This document shows, piece after piece, positions 47,481 through 59,159 of a stretch of 64,000 nt of DNA. A model generated the notes under the pieces. It saw nothing but the letters and a program-made list of their open reading frames with translations. It was not told the DNA's origin and ran no database searches. Source of the DNA: Calvatia gigantea (taxonomy: Eukaryota > Basidiomycota > Agaricomycetes > Agaricales > Lycoperdaceae); assembly GCA_025093985.1 (NCBI GenBank), contig JACAAK010000019.1, positions 1-64,000 of the forward strand, read 5' to 3'. The translations under genes and the position numbers were made by a program. How positions within the stretch are numbered: the first letter of the stretch is position 1; each line of letters starts with the position of its first letter.

Positions 47481-47871
47481 TGTCAGGAGTGCTCCAGACA
47501 GTGTTAGATGGACTCTCCTGAGTCAGGGCTCCAAGGTTTGGTAGGACACTTGTGGAGTTGTCCAAGGAGATATGGACTTGTACATAGAGATGTGGACTTA
47601 GAGCCACAATGGATGCTTTTGTGATCATGTGACTTGGTCACATGATGGTTGAACTTAGTTAGAACACCTGTGGACGCTTTCTGGCTCTTTAGCCTCTTAC
47701 AACAGTCCACAGGTGAGTAGGACAATTTTCTGTTTTGTACTTAGCCTCTTACAACAGTCCACAGGACTGGTGTTCAATAAAACGCGTTTTTCTCGAGATT
47801 CTCCCTATCAAGTCGTGTTGTTTCTTCAGTGTTAGGACCGCCAGACGTTCCCCTACGCGCTCCCTTCAACA
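47481..47871 (+). repeat. 5' LTR of the copia element
   Basis: 391 bp, TGTCAGGAGT ... CTTCAACA. It contains a perfect palindrome (arms ATCATGTGAC / GTCACATGAT) at 47624-47646 and a tandem repeat of about 52 bp containing CTTACAACAGTCCACAGG. A shorter copy is at 58821-59159. Confidence 0.93.
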
Positions 47872-47884
47872 GGTTATGGGCCCC
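47872..47884 (+). promoter_or_regulatory. Primer binding site, half-tRNA iMet type
   Basis: GGTTATGGGCCCC directly after the LTR. Its first 12 bases are complementary to the anticodon arm of initiator tRNA-Met (GGGCCCATAACC), as in Drosophila copia, where a cleaved tRNA fragment primes. Confidence 0.8.
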
Positions 47885-48055
47885 GCGCTATAATGCTCAA
47901 AAACGACGTGTCTTTCTCTGGTATCCATCCCTTGGCAACAACTCCTTTCTTCCTTCCTTTCCCCTGGGCTCCCTGCTGTCCCCACTGTCCTCCTACTGTC
48001 ACCACACCTTCCTTCCATCATCCTCTCACTGCCACCACCATCCTAAACCTCCATC

Positions 48056-49737
48056 ATGTCTGCCTCACCCTCTTTCCCCAAACTCTCCTCCATCAACTAT
48101 TCTACATGGGCTGGTGAAATGGAGGCCTGGCTGAGGGCTTCAGGTCTCTGGAGGCTAGTCTCTGGTCAACAATCTCCTCCCTCTCTCCCCAGTCCACCCA
48201 CTGCCCCTCAGCAAGCTGCTTATGACTCCTGGTTGTCCAACTCTGACAGGGCAGCTGGTTGGCTGTATCTCATGGTGGAACCTGACCAGAGAATCCATTT
48301 CAATGGCATTCAGGATGACCCTGTGAAGATGTGGGCTGCTCTACAGTCCATACACCTCCAGAAGCGTCCTGGGATAAGGTTTAATGCCTATGATGACCTC
48401 TTCTCCATCAGGAAGCTTGAGGATGAGTCTCTCCAGTCTCTCATCAATAGGGTGGAGGATGCAGTGAAGACCATCAAGGACCTCAGGCCAAAGGACTTCA
48501 CTCTGGACAAGCTGGATGAGGAGCTAGCTTCCATGGCTCTTATTCGGTCTCTCCCCTCTGAGGAATTCTCCTCCTTCACCTCCTCTCTCCTCCTCATGGA
48601 CAAGCTGGACAAGGCTGCTGTTCACCAGGCCCTTGTCACTGAGGACATCCAACGTCGCCGACGCATGCAGGACTCTTCCCCTTCCTCCACCACCTTCTCT
48701 GCTTACTCCCGGCCTCCCATTTCATCCACCTCGTCCAAGTCCTGTGACTTCTGTAGCAGGCAAGGCCATGAACTCAAGAACTGCCGGACTTACGAGGCTG
48801 CTCAGAAGAAGGCTCAGGCTGATGCTGAACAGCAAAAGCTGAATTTCTCATCCAGGAAGCGTCAGAACCACGCCAAACTTGCTCAGGACACTCCTCAGGA
48901 CGGGTTCCCTTCACCCTCACTGGATGGCGCCCAACAGGCTCATGAATTCGCTGGAAATGCAAGTTCTTTGTCCACATCTCCCTCTTCCCCTCTCCAGCTC
49001 GACGCTGACTTCCACTGGATTGCAGATACGGGGGCCACTTCTCATATGACACCACATCGCCACTGGTTCAAGTCATACTCCCCTTATCATACTCCCATTC
49101 GCCTCGCCGATAATTCTATTGTCTATTCAGCTGGTGTGGGGTCTGTGGTATTTCAGCCAATTGTAGGTGGAAAGAGGGTGAAAGCAGTCGAGTTTTCCAG
49201 AGTCCTACATGTCCCTGATTTGCGCAGCAACCTCCTCTCATGTTTATATCTCACTCGCCATTCTGGCTTTAATATCACCATTTCTTCCTCATCCATGACC
49301 TTTGTGCGAGGAGGCCAAACTCTCTTTGTTGCATCCATTAGTCCAAGTAACTCTGCCTCTCTCGACGGCACCACCATGGCTTCTGAGTCTGCTTTCTACA
49401 TCTCCACTCTCCCTGTCGACCTCTCTCTCTGGCACCGTTGCTTCATCCATCACAACTATGCTGATGTGAAGAAGATGATCTCTCAAGGCTTGGTTACCGG
49501 TCTCACTCTGGAGTCTGATGCTTCTCCTGATCCTATCTGTGAGCCCTGCTTGGCTGGTAAGATGCACGCCCATCCATTCCCTCCCTCTCCCAACCACAAT
49601 CGCTCTCCCCTCGAGCTCATACACACTGACCTTCATGGACCACTCCCAGCTGCTACAGCACAAGGCTACCGCTACTGGATCACCTTCATCGATGACGCTA
49701 TGCACTTTCAAGCTGTCTATCTGCTGAAGTCCAAGTC
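48056..49737 (+). CDS. copia gag-pol, N-terminal 561 codons
   Basis: MSASPSFPKLSSINYSTWAGEMEAWL start, a copia-type gag (residues 1-210), a CCHC knuckle CDFCSRQGHELKNC (near 48750), and protease DTGATSHM (near 49027). The integrase zinc site is LWHRCFIHHN ... CEPCLAGKMH, followed by the start of the catalytic core (LIHTDLHGPLP). Open without a stop up to LKSKS, then run into poly-Phe from the LINE tail. RT and RNase H are missing. gag packages RNA; the rest processes and integrates. Confidence 0.92.
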
Positions 49738-50467
49738 TTTTTTTTTTTTTTTTTTTTTAAATCATGGCTTGTGCCAATTTATAATGTGGTGCCCAATCAC
49801 AGTCCATGTGTAGCTAAGTACAAAGCCCCAACTACAAAGTCCGATGAGTTAAGAGTAATCTACCGTTCAGAAGCAGCCCAACCCAACCCAAGTGCCAACC
49901 CAGACCAGACCAGACCACCCCCTACTTGCCAAATCCTCCGGTTCCCTGAAATGCCCATCACACCGAAGAAGACCCAGTTGCCCAGGTCTTGTGGTGTATA
50001 CCCAGTGACACACCGCCAGGTTGCGGCAGTGCCCTGATCATCCCACAGGCGGCGGGCCCAGCGGTGGCGGCGGCCGAGCGCCCGAGAGGGGACAGGTGTA
50101 GTCAGGAGAGCCAGCGCAAGGAGCCCCCACTTGGAGCCGCCTTACCCCCAACATCCCAAGTGAAAGGGTATCAGCCCAGTCCTGATCCAGAGCAACACAG
50201 TAGGCAGGGTAGCAACTCGAAGCGCCACCTAGACAGTGCCCAAGAAAGCAGCTTAGCAGGACGAACCTGCACCACTACCCGGGGACCCCACCCCCGTTAT
50301 TTAACGCCTCCGCCCCCCGCGAAGCCCCCAACCAGGCCCAGGAAAGGAGCACCACTAGTCGAGGCCAGAAGCACCCCCCAGAGACCCCACCCCTGTTGCC
50401 TTGTGACTTCTCCACCCAGTAGGCCAGAAGACCAGCGACACCGCAGGGACCTCCTATGCGCGCCAGC

Positions 50468-51371
50468 TCAGCCGATCCCAGCATCATCTGGTCTGAATGC
50501 AAAGGCCCCAGGGTTTGCATTCAGGAAGTCAATCAGCTCACGAATGGTCTGAGGAGGTCTGTCCAGTTCCCTCTTGTGATTGGGACACCTGATGAAAATG
50601 TGATAGTGCCCCTCAAGAGCGGCGCCACACGAACAGCCAACGCCTTCAGTAGGAAAGAATCGTACTCAGTACAACCCGATCGGAGCATGACCAGTAACGG
50701 CACGCACGGCTCTCGCACAGAGTGAGTTAGAGCCGCTAACATGAGGGAGCCAGGGCCCACCAGAAAGGTAGGTCGGCTTCCCTGGAACAAATGGGTCCGC
50801 CCCAGAGGCGAGATCCATATTACTACGCCCCTTATAAGAAGAGGTAGAGTACAGCTGGCACCATGACTCCAGAACATCATCGACCACCTCTTTACGGAGG
50901 CGGGCAATAGAGGTGAACGGCCTCAGGCCATAAGCAACCTGAGGGAACGAGGTGACATGCCGGTGAACAGCATGGTGAAACTCCCACTTCTCGGAAGAAG
51001 GGACAGCGAAAAATTCAATGCCCCTCCAGGGATCCCCAGAGAGCCATTGTTTCAGCGCCACACACACCCCTTGGGACAGCATCTGCCCAGAATGCATAGA
51101 CGGATCAACTGCGAGCTTCACTGACGCAATAGAATCAGTGAATACACATATGAGCCTGACGTCACCCTGCTTAAGAGCAAAGTGAATGCCAAGTGCAATG
51201 GCCATGAGCTCAGCATCAGGTGCTGTAACTCGGCCTGCCACACGAGTGATCTCCCGGAGACACTCCCGTTGGCGATAGACATGGGCAGAAGAGACTGCCT
51301 GGAACTTGCCATGGAGTGGCAGACTTGCGTCCGTCGCCATATGGACAATCCCGCGGTCCTCCCTGCACTCC
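50468..51371 (-). pseudogene. LINE Y ORF2, C-terminal part (RNase H)
   Basis: TDASLPLHGKFQAVSS, AELMAIALGIHFAL and VFTDSIASVKL carry the RNase H acidic residues. A stop lies near 50666, just before the C-terminal Cys-His site. It is separated from the rest of ORF2 by LINE Z. Confidence 0.9.
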
Positions 51372-52855
51372 TTTTTTTTTTTTTTTTTAAATCATGGCTT
51401 GCGCCAATTTATAACGCGGTGCCCGATCGCAGTCCGCATGTAGCTAAGTACATAGCCCCAACTACAAAGTCCGATGAGTTAAGAGTAATCTACTGTTCAG
51501 ACGAAGCCCAACCCAACCCAAGCCAACCAAAGCCAACCCAAACCAGGCCAGACCTCCCCTTACTTGCCAAATCCCCCGGTCGCCCGAAATGCCCATCACA
51601 CTGAGGAAGACCCAGTTGCCCAGGTCTTGTGGTGTACACCCAGTGACGCACCGTCGCAGAGCGATGGCGCCCTGATCATCCCCCAAGAGGCGGACCCAGC
51701 AGCAACGGCGGCCAGGTGCCCTCAGGGGGACAGGTGTAGTCAGGAGAGCCAGCGCAAGGAGCCCCCGCTTGGAGCCGCCTTACCCCCAACTTCCCAAGTG
51801 AAAGGGTATCAGCCCAGTCCTGACCCAGAACAACACAGTAGGCAGGGTAGCAACTCGAAGCACCGCCTAGACAGTGCCCAAGAAAGCAGCTTAGCAGGAC
51901 GAACCCGCACCGCCACCCGGGGACCCCACCCCCGTTATTTTACGCCTCCGCCCCCCGCGAAGCCCCCAACCAGGCCCAGGAAAGGAGCACCACTAGCCGA
52001 AGCCAGAAGCACCCCCCAGGGACCCCACCCCTGTTGCCTTGCGACTTCTCCACCCAGTAGGCCAGAAGACCAGCGACACCGCAGGGACCCCCCGCGCGCG
52101 CCAGCTCAACCGATCCCAGCATCATCTGGTCTGAACGCAAACGCCCCAGGGTTCGCATCCAGGAAATCAATCAGCTCACGAATGGTCTGAGGAGGTCTGT
52201 CCAGTTCCCTCTTGTGGTTGGGACACCTGACAAAGATGTGATAGCGCCCCTCGAGAGCGGCGCCACACAAGCAGCCAACGCCTTCGTTAGGAAAGAATCG
52301 TACGCGGTACGACCCGATCGGAGCATGACCTGTGACGGCACGCACGGCCCTCGCACAAAGCGAGTTAGAGCCGCTAACATGAGGGAGCCAGGGCCCACCA
52401 GAAAGGTAGGTCGGCTTCCCCGGTACAGATGGATCCGCCCCGGAGGCAAGGTCCATATTGCTACGCCCCTTATAAGAAGGGGTAGAGTATAGCTGACGCC
52501 ATGACTCCAGAACATCGTCGACCGCCTCTTTACACAGGCGGGCAATAGAAGTGAACGGCCTCAGACCATAAGCGACCTGAGGGAACGAGGTAACATGCCG
52601 ATGAACAGCATGGTGGAACTCCCACTTCTCGGAAGAAGGGACAGCAAGGAATTCAATGCCCCTCCGGGGATCCCCAGAGAGCCATTGCTTAAGCGCCACA
52701 CACACCCCTTGGGACAGCATCTGCCCGGAATGTGTAGACGGATCAACTACAAGCTTCGCCGACGCAATAGAGTCAGTGAATACCCGTATAAGCCTGACGT
52801 CATCCTGCTTGAGAGCAAAATGAATGCCAAGTGCAATGGCCATGAGCTCAGCATC
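51372..52855 (-). mobile_element. LINE Z, young 5'-truncated copy inside LINE Y
   Basis: 1484 bp with poly(T) at 51372-51388 and a 14 bp exact TSD CCTCCCTGCACTCC (51358-51371 and 52856-52869). It carries the 3' UTR and the ORF2 end (52106-52855, open from DAELMAIALG to PDDAGIG, including CLCGAALEGRYHIFVRC). Confidence 0.95.
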
Positions 52856-55800
52856 CCTCCCTGCACTCCCTAAGGCGTGCGTTGAGAGCATACATATGCT
52901 CGGGGTCAGTATTACCCTCCGCATTGAGTTTCACCTCCATGAACGACACCTGGTCAGGGTGGCAGTCCATCAGGCGGTATCCAGGCCGATTGATTGAAGC
53001 CATAGGCTCAAATTCCTCGACGAGGTTTACCAGGTTGGCATCAGCCTGGATCAAGGAGCCTTTAGTCTTCTTGCGAGCCGCAGGAGACATAAGACCGATA
53101 GAGTGGGTATGCAGCTTAGCAGACCCAGAATACTCAGGGCTCATAAGGGCTCTGAGGGGGTGATTAGGTGACAGGGTCTTGATCCTGTAGTCTGACCTGA
53201 CGGCAAGCTTCTGTATATGAAGCTGGATGGGTATGAGACCTGCGAATGACTCCGTAGCCCCAGTAGGAGCAGTCCGGAATGCACCTGTAATCCACAGGGC
53301 TGCCCGTCTTTGCATGACATTCAGGCTCTTAAGGGCCGCCTTACAGCGAGAACCCTTGAAGAACCAGAGTTTAAAGCCGTATGTCGCAATAGGGACAACA
53401 CATGACTGATAGAGGAGGCGCTTCTGCATAGGCCGCAAGCCCCTTGTAGAATTACCAAGCATCTTCATGGCTTTCACTGTAGAAAGTGCTTTAGTAGAGT
53501 AATAACGAACATGCTCCTTAAAAGTAAGGGCATGGTCGAAGTAGAAGCCCAAATACCTCCAATAAGGCTTGGGCCGAAGCGGCGTATCACCAGTAAACGG
53601 GGCAAAGCCCAGGTCTATCGGTGGATCATCATCCCCGTGCTTACGGGAGAAGTGAAAGACCTCAGACTTGTCGTGTTCAAGTACCAAGGCAAAGCGCTCA
53701 AAGAGCCTGAATATAATACCATATGCCTCCCTAAGAGCCACAAGGTTAGATCCCCAGTCTTTCGACTGGGCAATGATGGTGCCATCATTGACATATGACA
53801 GAAGAGTCGTCCCTAGACGTGACGCCTCCCTGTCGAAAAGCCACATTAGCGGAGCTATGTATAAGGCCGACAGGATGGGAGAGAGGGCAGATCCCTGCCC
53901 CACCCCCACATCCGATGGAAATGGCTCGGACTTGAAAGAGTCCCAGCAATACTGGGTCTTCCGTCCTACCAAATAGTGCACAAAGAACTCGACCAACTCA
54001 GGGGCGAATCCTTGCTTGCATAGTATTGCCACCAGCATATCATGGTGCAATGACGGAAAGAACTGCGCTATGTCAAAAGCCACAACGCTAGTCTTGAGGC
54101 CCTTAGCCCACCCCGCTCTTATGATGTGGGTCAGCATTAGGCCAGCATCCTCAGTAGATCATTGGATCACACCTCCGAGCTGATTAGGGTGAAAGACCCC
54201 AAATTTGACAGAGTCAAACTGGAGCCTAGTCGTGATCATTTTCTCAAACAGCTTACCCAGCATGTTGAGAAGAACTATAGGCCTAAAGGCCTTGGGTGTA
54301 GAGTATGCAGGCTTACCCAGCTTAGGGATAATAACTGACATAGATTCTTTAAAATACTCCGGCCAGCAACCTAGACGAATACAGGCGCTAGCTAAATGTA
54401 CGAAGACCGGCAGGGCATCCCCAAGCACGATCTGTTTGAGCATCCTCCACGTAACGTGGTCGGGGCCCGGTGCTGAAACCTTAGAGCAGGCAGACAAAGC
54501 ATCCACCAGTTCCTTGGCTGAGAAGTCCACCCATTCCCACCATGGTAGCGTAGGGAGCGGATCAATAACGGGGGTATCACACTTCCACCCGGAAGCAGAG
54601 TTGTAGGTACTGTGAAGGGCCTCCCATAGGGAGTCCATAGTATGACAAGGCTCCCCCTGATAGGAGATAGCCTCGCATGCAGGCAACTTGCGCGCCTTGA
54701 CCCATTCCATAAGGTCCCAAGGGCGCTTGTTGGTCTCAGCAATTTCCTCGATCTTATCATCAAAGAACTTGCGCTTCTTAGACGCCACAATGCGTCGGAA
54801 TACCTTCCAGTCCACAGGGTCCGAAGAGTCCCTGTGGGCCTGAAGGGTGACCCTGCAATCCTCATCCCACCAGGGTTGAGACTTTGCGGATATGTACACC
54901 TCCACAGTGTGGCGATGCCACGCTGCAGAGAACACTGACCCAATAGCCAATGCCAGGACATTAACATCCCGTGCTGAAGTAAGGGGATGATCCCGAAGAC
55001 CATACACCCCTTCTCTGATCTCATCCAGGAACTGCAATTCCGCAGTCGCTGCCGAGTTCTTGGGAAATGCCCTTCTGACATTCGTGATGTCTTCAGGGCG
55101 GATAGGGATCGTGACAGACAGTGGATGGTGGTCCGATGGGCCTGTTAGATCCGATCTGATCTGGGGACGCGCGATGCGCCATCTGAGATCGGAGATAAAG
55201 ATCAGATCAATCACCGATTGGCGCTTGGTTGGATCTCGAGGTAAATGGGTAGAAGCCCTGGAATCTAGCAACCAGATTCCAAGGCTGAGGTCGTCGGCAG
55301 CTTCGAGGAGCTGCTGGGCGGGTCGGCGGTGATGTGGGATGCCATCATCCCACTCATGCGAATGGCAATTGAAATTGCCCCCCATGTAGTGCATCTGGGG
55401 TAGAGAATCGTGCTTCTCATAGAGAAGCTTGATCGCAGTGTGCTCATCATCAGAATAGACATTCATGAAATGGCATTCGCGGCCGTGATTGAAGATGGTG
55501 AGAACCATTGCATCCCGGTGATCAACGAGGTCCCGCCTAAGCGAGGGCCTCAGTCTCTTGATCCGTGTGTGGACAAAAGCCATGACACGCGGTCGATCTC
55601 GCTCCTCCGCAGTGGAGGCCGGCCTCACCATATATAACCACTCAGGGTGCTTAGGTGCTCCGATGACAGGCTCACCCTCGGCGTCGAGCGTCGAGGGAGC
55701 GGATCTAATCGTTCGCCAGGGTGGCTCCTGGACAAAAATGATGTCAAAGTTGTCTTTCTCAGACTCTAGCAATGTGTCCAATAACGTATAGTTCTTTGCT

Positions 55801-55868
55801 ACGTTAAATGACAATATACGTAATCTACCCTTCATGAAACACCTCAACTCGTCAGGCTCGGGGTTCAT
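52856..55868 (-). pseudogene. LINE Y ORF2, endonuclease and RT
   Basis: Start ATG at 55868-55866 overlaps the ORF1 stop (ATGA). The APE endonuclease spans about residues 1-235 (LSFNVAKN, FVQEPPW, GGNFNCHSHEWDD, SDHHPLSV). RT shows AFDIAQFFPSLHHDM and GVGQGSALSPILS; the catalytic motif at 53784-53795 is YVND. One stop near 54159 (TGA where the plus-strand copy at 43810 has CGA). Otherwise open to the LINE Z insertion. Confidence 0.93.
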
Positions 55869-58000
55869 TGCGCGGATGCTGAAGTATTATTAGCGGATCG
55901 TGACGCCATCCTTGAGAGACGGCGTTCACTCACCTTTCTATAGTGCTCTTTGATCCACTCGGCCTCATACCGGTGGCACCAAAGCTGGCACGAATGGGAG
56001 TCAGCGCAGTGTTCACCACCGCAGTTAAGACACTTGAACTTGTGGGGACACGGTTGTCCCTCAGGGGTGGCCTTGTTGAGATCCTTCGGATGACAACAGC
56101 CAGCGACAGCGTGGTGGTTCTCAGATGTGTGAGGCCCAGTGCAGATAGGGCACCTGTTTGACCGGGATCGACAGATAGCAGTGGGGTGGCCCCAGTACCA
56201 GCAGCGCTGACACCAGGGGACCCCGGTATAGGTGGAAGCCTGCTGCACGCGGCAGGAGTGCATTCCAATCTGGACGGTGCGCCCCACGAGGTGCTTCATC
56301 CGGGTGCCGGTTTTCGAGTCAGCTAAGTCGAGCCAAGCTGTGCAAGTGTCAGAGCTGGCGGAGTTGCGCGAGATGCGTGGGGTGTGAGACAGCATGGCAA
56401 AGTCCTCGCGATGCGGAGACTTCGACAGATGGCCCAGGAGACATTCGACAGTCATGGCCTTGCGGCCAAGTTCGTCGATAAAAGGGATATCCACGATCCT
56501 GATGTAGGACGTGGAGTCGGGGACACGGAGCTGGAGCTTGACGCCCTCAGCAACCACCTTATGAGCCCACTCGTCTATGATGGCAACATCCTTCGGGGTG
56601 GGGGCGAAGTTAGTGAGCAGCGACCAAGAATTGGCCGTGCTTGAGCGAACGGACTTGATCCTGCAGTGGACACGAGCTTGGACCAGGCCTCTGTTGATAA
56701 CTTCAACAAAGTGGTTAGTCTGAGGGCGGGGGGCACCTTCCGGTACAGCGACCGCAGTCATGAGGAGTTGCCGACGGTTGGGACCAGCCATGACATTGTC
56801 AGGGCGCTTGGACTTGCCTTGCACCGAGGGTTCAGCCTCACGAGCCATAGCTACGACTCGTTTGGGTTCAAGCTCTGGGAATGACTGCGCAATGCACACA
56901 GCTGTGACCACAGGGATCTGGGCAGACTTGCCCTTACCAGAGGAAGATAGCGTCTGTGCGTATGAGGACGGCACTGCCTTCTTCTTCTTGGTGATGTTAA
57001 GAGGACGCACCGGACCAGGCTGGACCGGCGCACTCCTCCATTGCTACTGCAGAGCAAGGCACTTTGCCTCTGCGTTCTTTCAGATCGACTCAACGAGATC
57101 CCGCTCGCGGCGAGCAGGACGGATGGGCTGAAACGGAGGTGGTGGTACGGAAGCTCTGGCTGGCTTCGATCTGCCGGATCTAGGCGTGGAGCCTCCCATA
57201 TCAGCGTCAATATCGCCTGAGCCAGACAGCCGAGGCGGGGGAGTAGCTCTCCTGTCTGGCAGGAGATGAGCGTAGCGAGAGGCAATGTTGGCCACAGCGT
57301 GACCCCTGAGCCAACTCGGATTAGACTGACCAGTTGGAGAGCGATCCAACCAGCCATTGTTAGACAGGGACTGGACAAACGCCAAGGCGGTGCCCAGTAC
57401 CACTGTGGTAGATTCCGTGCTGAGCGGCATAGCATGCACAGACCTGAACCAGGAGGACAGGTTGTGCAGGGATTCGGCTGCACCCTGGATGTCCACAGCG
57501 AGGTGTTCTTCGTCACCTGCCAACGCCGCCACGGATGGAGCATACTCCATATCGCCGAACGACTCCACTGACATATCTCTGCCAGCGGAGCTCCCAGGGG
57601 GATCGGTGGCGATCGCAGAAGTAGCAGCCCCAGGGGCCACTACCTCGTCCTCATTATCGTCGAAAGAGTCCACCGTCTCCATTGGCGCAGGAGAGGGGGA
57701 ATTGGCACGAGAGGGAGCACAGGACTGAGGTCGGGCGGTTCTACTCAAGGAGGTTGATGATGGCGGCCGTGCCGTGATCGGGACAGCGGCGTATCGTTGG
57801 CGCGTGCCCTCCCCAGAGGAGGCCTGGGTCAAGGTGCGGGTTTGGTAGTGGGGTTGTAGCTGCTGGGAGCCCACACCCAGAATACGAGCGATCAGGTCGG
57901 GGGACGATTGCGGCAGGACCGGGTCGTCAGCCCACGGGTCGTTTGATGAGCTGGGTGGCCTACGGCTCATACCAGCGAGTAGATCAGCAACTAGGGACAT
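55865..58000 (-). pseudogene. LINE Y ORF1 with three CCHC-type knuckles
   Basis: 712 codons from MSLVADLLAGMSRRPPSSS, with two stops about 12 codons apart near 57078 and 57045. Residues 1-300 are Pro/Ser-rich. Then come a basic patch (NITKKKKA), an RRM-like domain (RIVDIPFIDELGRKAMTVE) and knuckles CQRCWYWGHPTAIC, CPIC ... H ... C and CLNCGGEHCADSHSC. It binds LINE RNA in this family. Its last four bases overlap ORF2. Confidence 0.9.
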
Positions 58001-58094
58001 GCCCTAGCCAAGTGTTGGGGTTGCGGTGTATTCGATGCGACTAGACTACAGTAACTGCCCCGTTGATGGTGGTGGTTGCTGGAAAAGGAAGGTG

Positions 58095-58720
58095 TGGCCT
58101 TGGCTGGTGGTGCTCCTTTCCTGGGCCTGGTTGGGGGCTTTGCGGGGGGCGAAGGCATAAAATAACGGGGGTGGGGTCCCTGGGTGGTAGTGCAGGTTTG
58201 TCCTGCTCAGCTGCTTTCTTGGGCACCATCTAGGCGACGCTTCGAGTTGCTACCCTGCCTGCTAGGTTGCTCTGGATCAGGGCTGGGCTGATACCCTTTC
58301 ATCTGGGAAGCTGGGGGTAAGGCAGCTCCAAGTGGGGGCTCCTTGCGCTGGCTCTCCTGACTACACCTGTCCCCCTAAGGGCACTCAGCCGCTGTTGCCA
58401 CTGGGTCTGCCTCTTGAGGGATGATCAGGGCACCATCGCGTGGTGATGGTGCGTCACTGGGTGTACACCACAAACCCTGGGCAACTGGGTCTTCTTCAGT
58501 GTGATGGGCATTTTGGGTGACCAGTGAATTTATCAAGTAGGGGAGGGTCTGGTTTGGTCTGAGTTAACGCTTGGGTTGGGTTGGGTTGCCTCCGAACAGT
58601 AGATTACTCTCAACTCATCAGACTTTGTAGTTGGGGATTTGTACTTAGCTACATGTGGACTGCAATCGGGCACTGCGTTATAAATTGGCGCAAGCCATGA
58701 ATTTTAAAAAAAAAAAAAAA
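58095..58720 (+). mobile_element. LINE 3' UTR fragment, plus orientation
   Basis: The last ~610 bp of a LINE with poly(A) at 58706-58720, starting directly at the 5' end of LINE Y. No TSD seen. Confidence 0.88.
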
Positions 58721-58820
58721 GAGGCCTTTAGCCCAACCCACTCTGATAATGTGGGTTAGCATCAGGCCAGCATCTTCGGTGGATCTCTAGATCACACCCC
58801 CAAGCTGGTTAGGATGAAAG
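58721..58820 (-). pseudogene. Short LINE ORF2 RT fragment
   Basis: 100 bp of RT (around LMLTHII ... AKGL) on the minus strand, between a LINE tail and a copia LTR. Confidence 0.8.
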
Positions 58821-59159
58821 TGTTAAAGGGAGCATGTAGGGGAATGTCTGGCAGTCCTAACGCTGAAGAAACAATGCGACTTGATAGAGAGAATCTCAAG
58901 AAAAACGTGTTTTATTGAACACCAGTCCTGTGAACTGTTGTAAGAGGCTAAAGAGCCAGAAAGCATCCACAGGTGTTCTAACTAAGTCCAACCATCATGT
59001 GACCAAGTCACATGATCACAAAAGCGTCCATTGTGGCTCTAAGTCCACATCTCTATGTACAAGTCCATATCTCCTTGGACAACTCCACAAATGTCCTACC
59101 AAACCTTGGAGCCCTGACTCAGGAGAGTCCATCTAACACTATCTGGAGCACTCCTGACA
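58821..59159 (-). repeat. Copia solo LTR with internal deletion
   Basis: 339 bp copy of 47481-47871 in reverse, with one of two tandem units (about 52 bp) missing. The palindrome is kept at 58994-59016. Flanks GAAAG and GCACA do not match. Confidence 0.9.

Larger units (their letters stand above)
47481..49737 (+). mobile_element. Ty1/copia retrotransposon, 5' half
   Basis: 5' LTR, primer site and a long gag-pol frame, cut by the poly(T) of LINE Y at 49738. The 5 bases before the LTR are CCTTG; the other side is not in the window. The frame is undamaged over 561 codons, so it is among the younger insertions. Confidence 0.92.
49738..58094 (-). mobile_element. Full-length Tad1-type LINE Y, with LINE Z nested inside
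   Basis: Poly(T) at 49738-49758, 3' UTR to 50467, ORF2 (50468-51371 and 52856-55868), ORF1 (55865-58000) and the 5' end CACCTTCC at 58094. Without LINE Z it is about 6.86 kb. No matching TSD: the left flank is copia (AAGTCCAAGTC), the right flank is another LINE. Confidence 0.92.

Noticed and set aside
52848..52924. Continuous frame across the LINE Y/LINE Z border
   Set aside because: The apparent fusion is created by the TSD at 52856; the two sides belong to different insertions.
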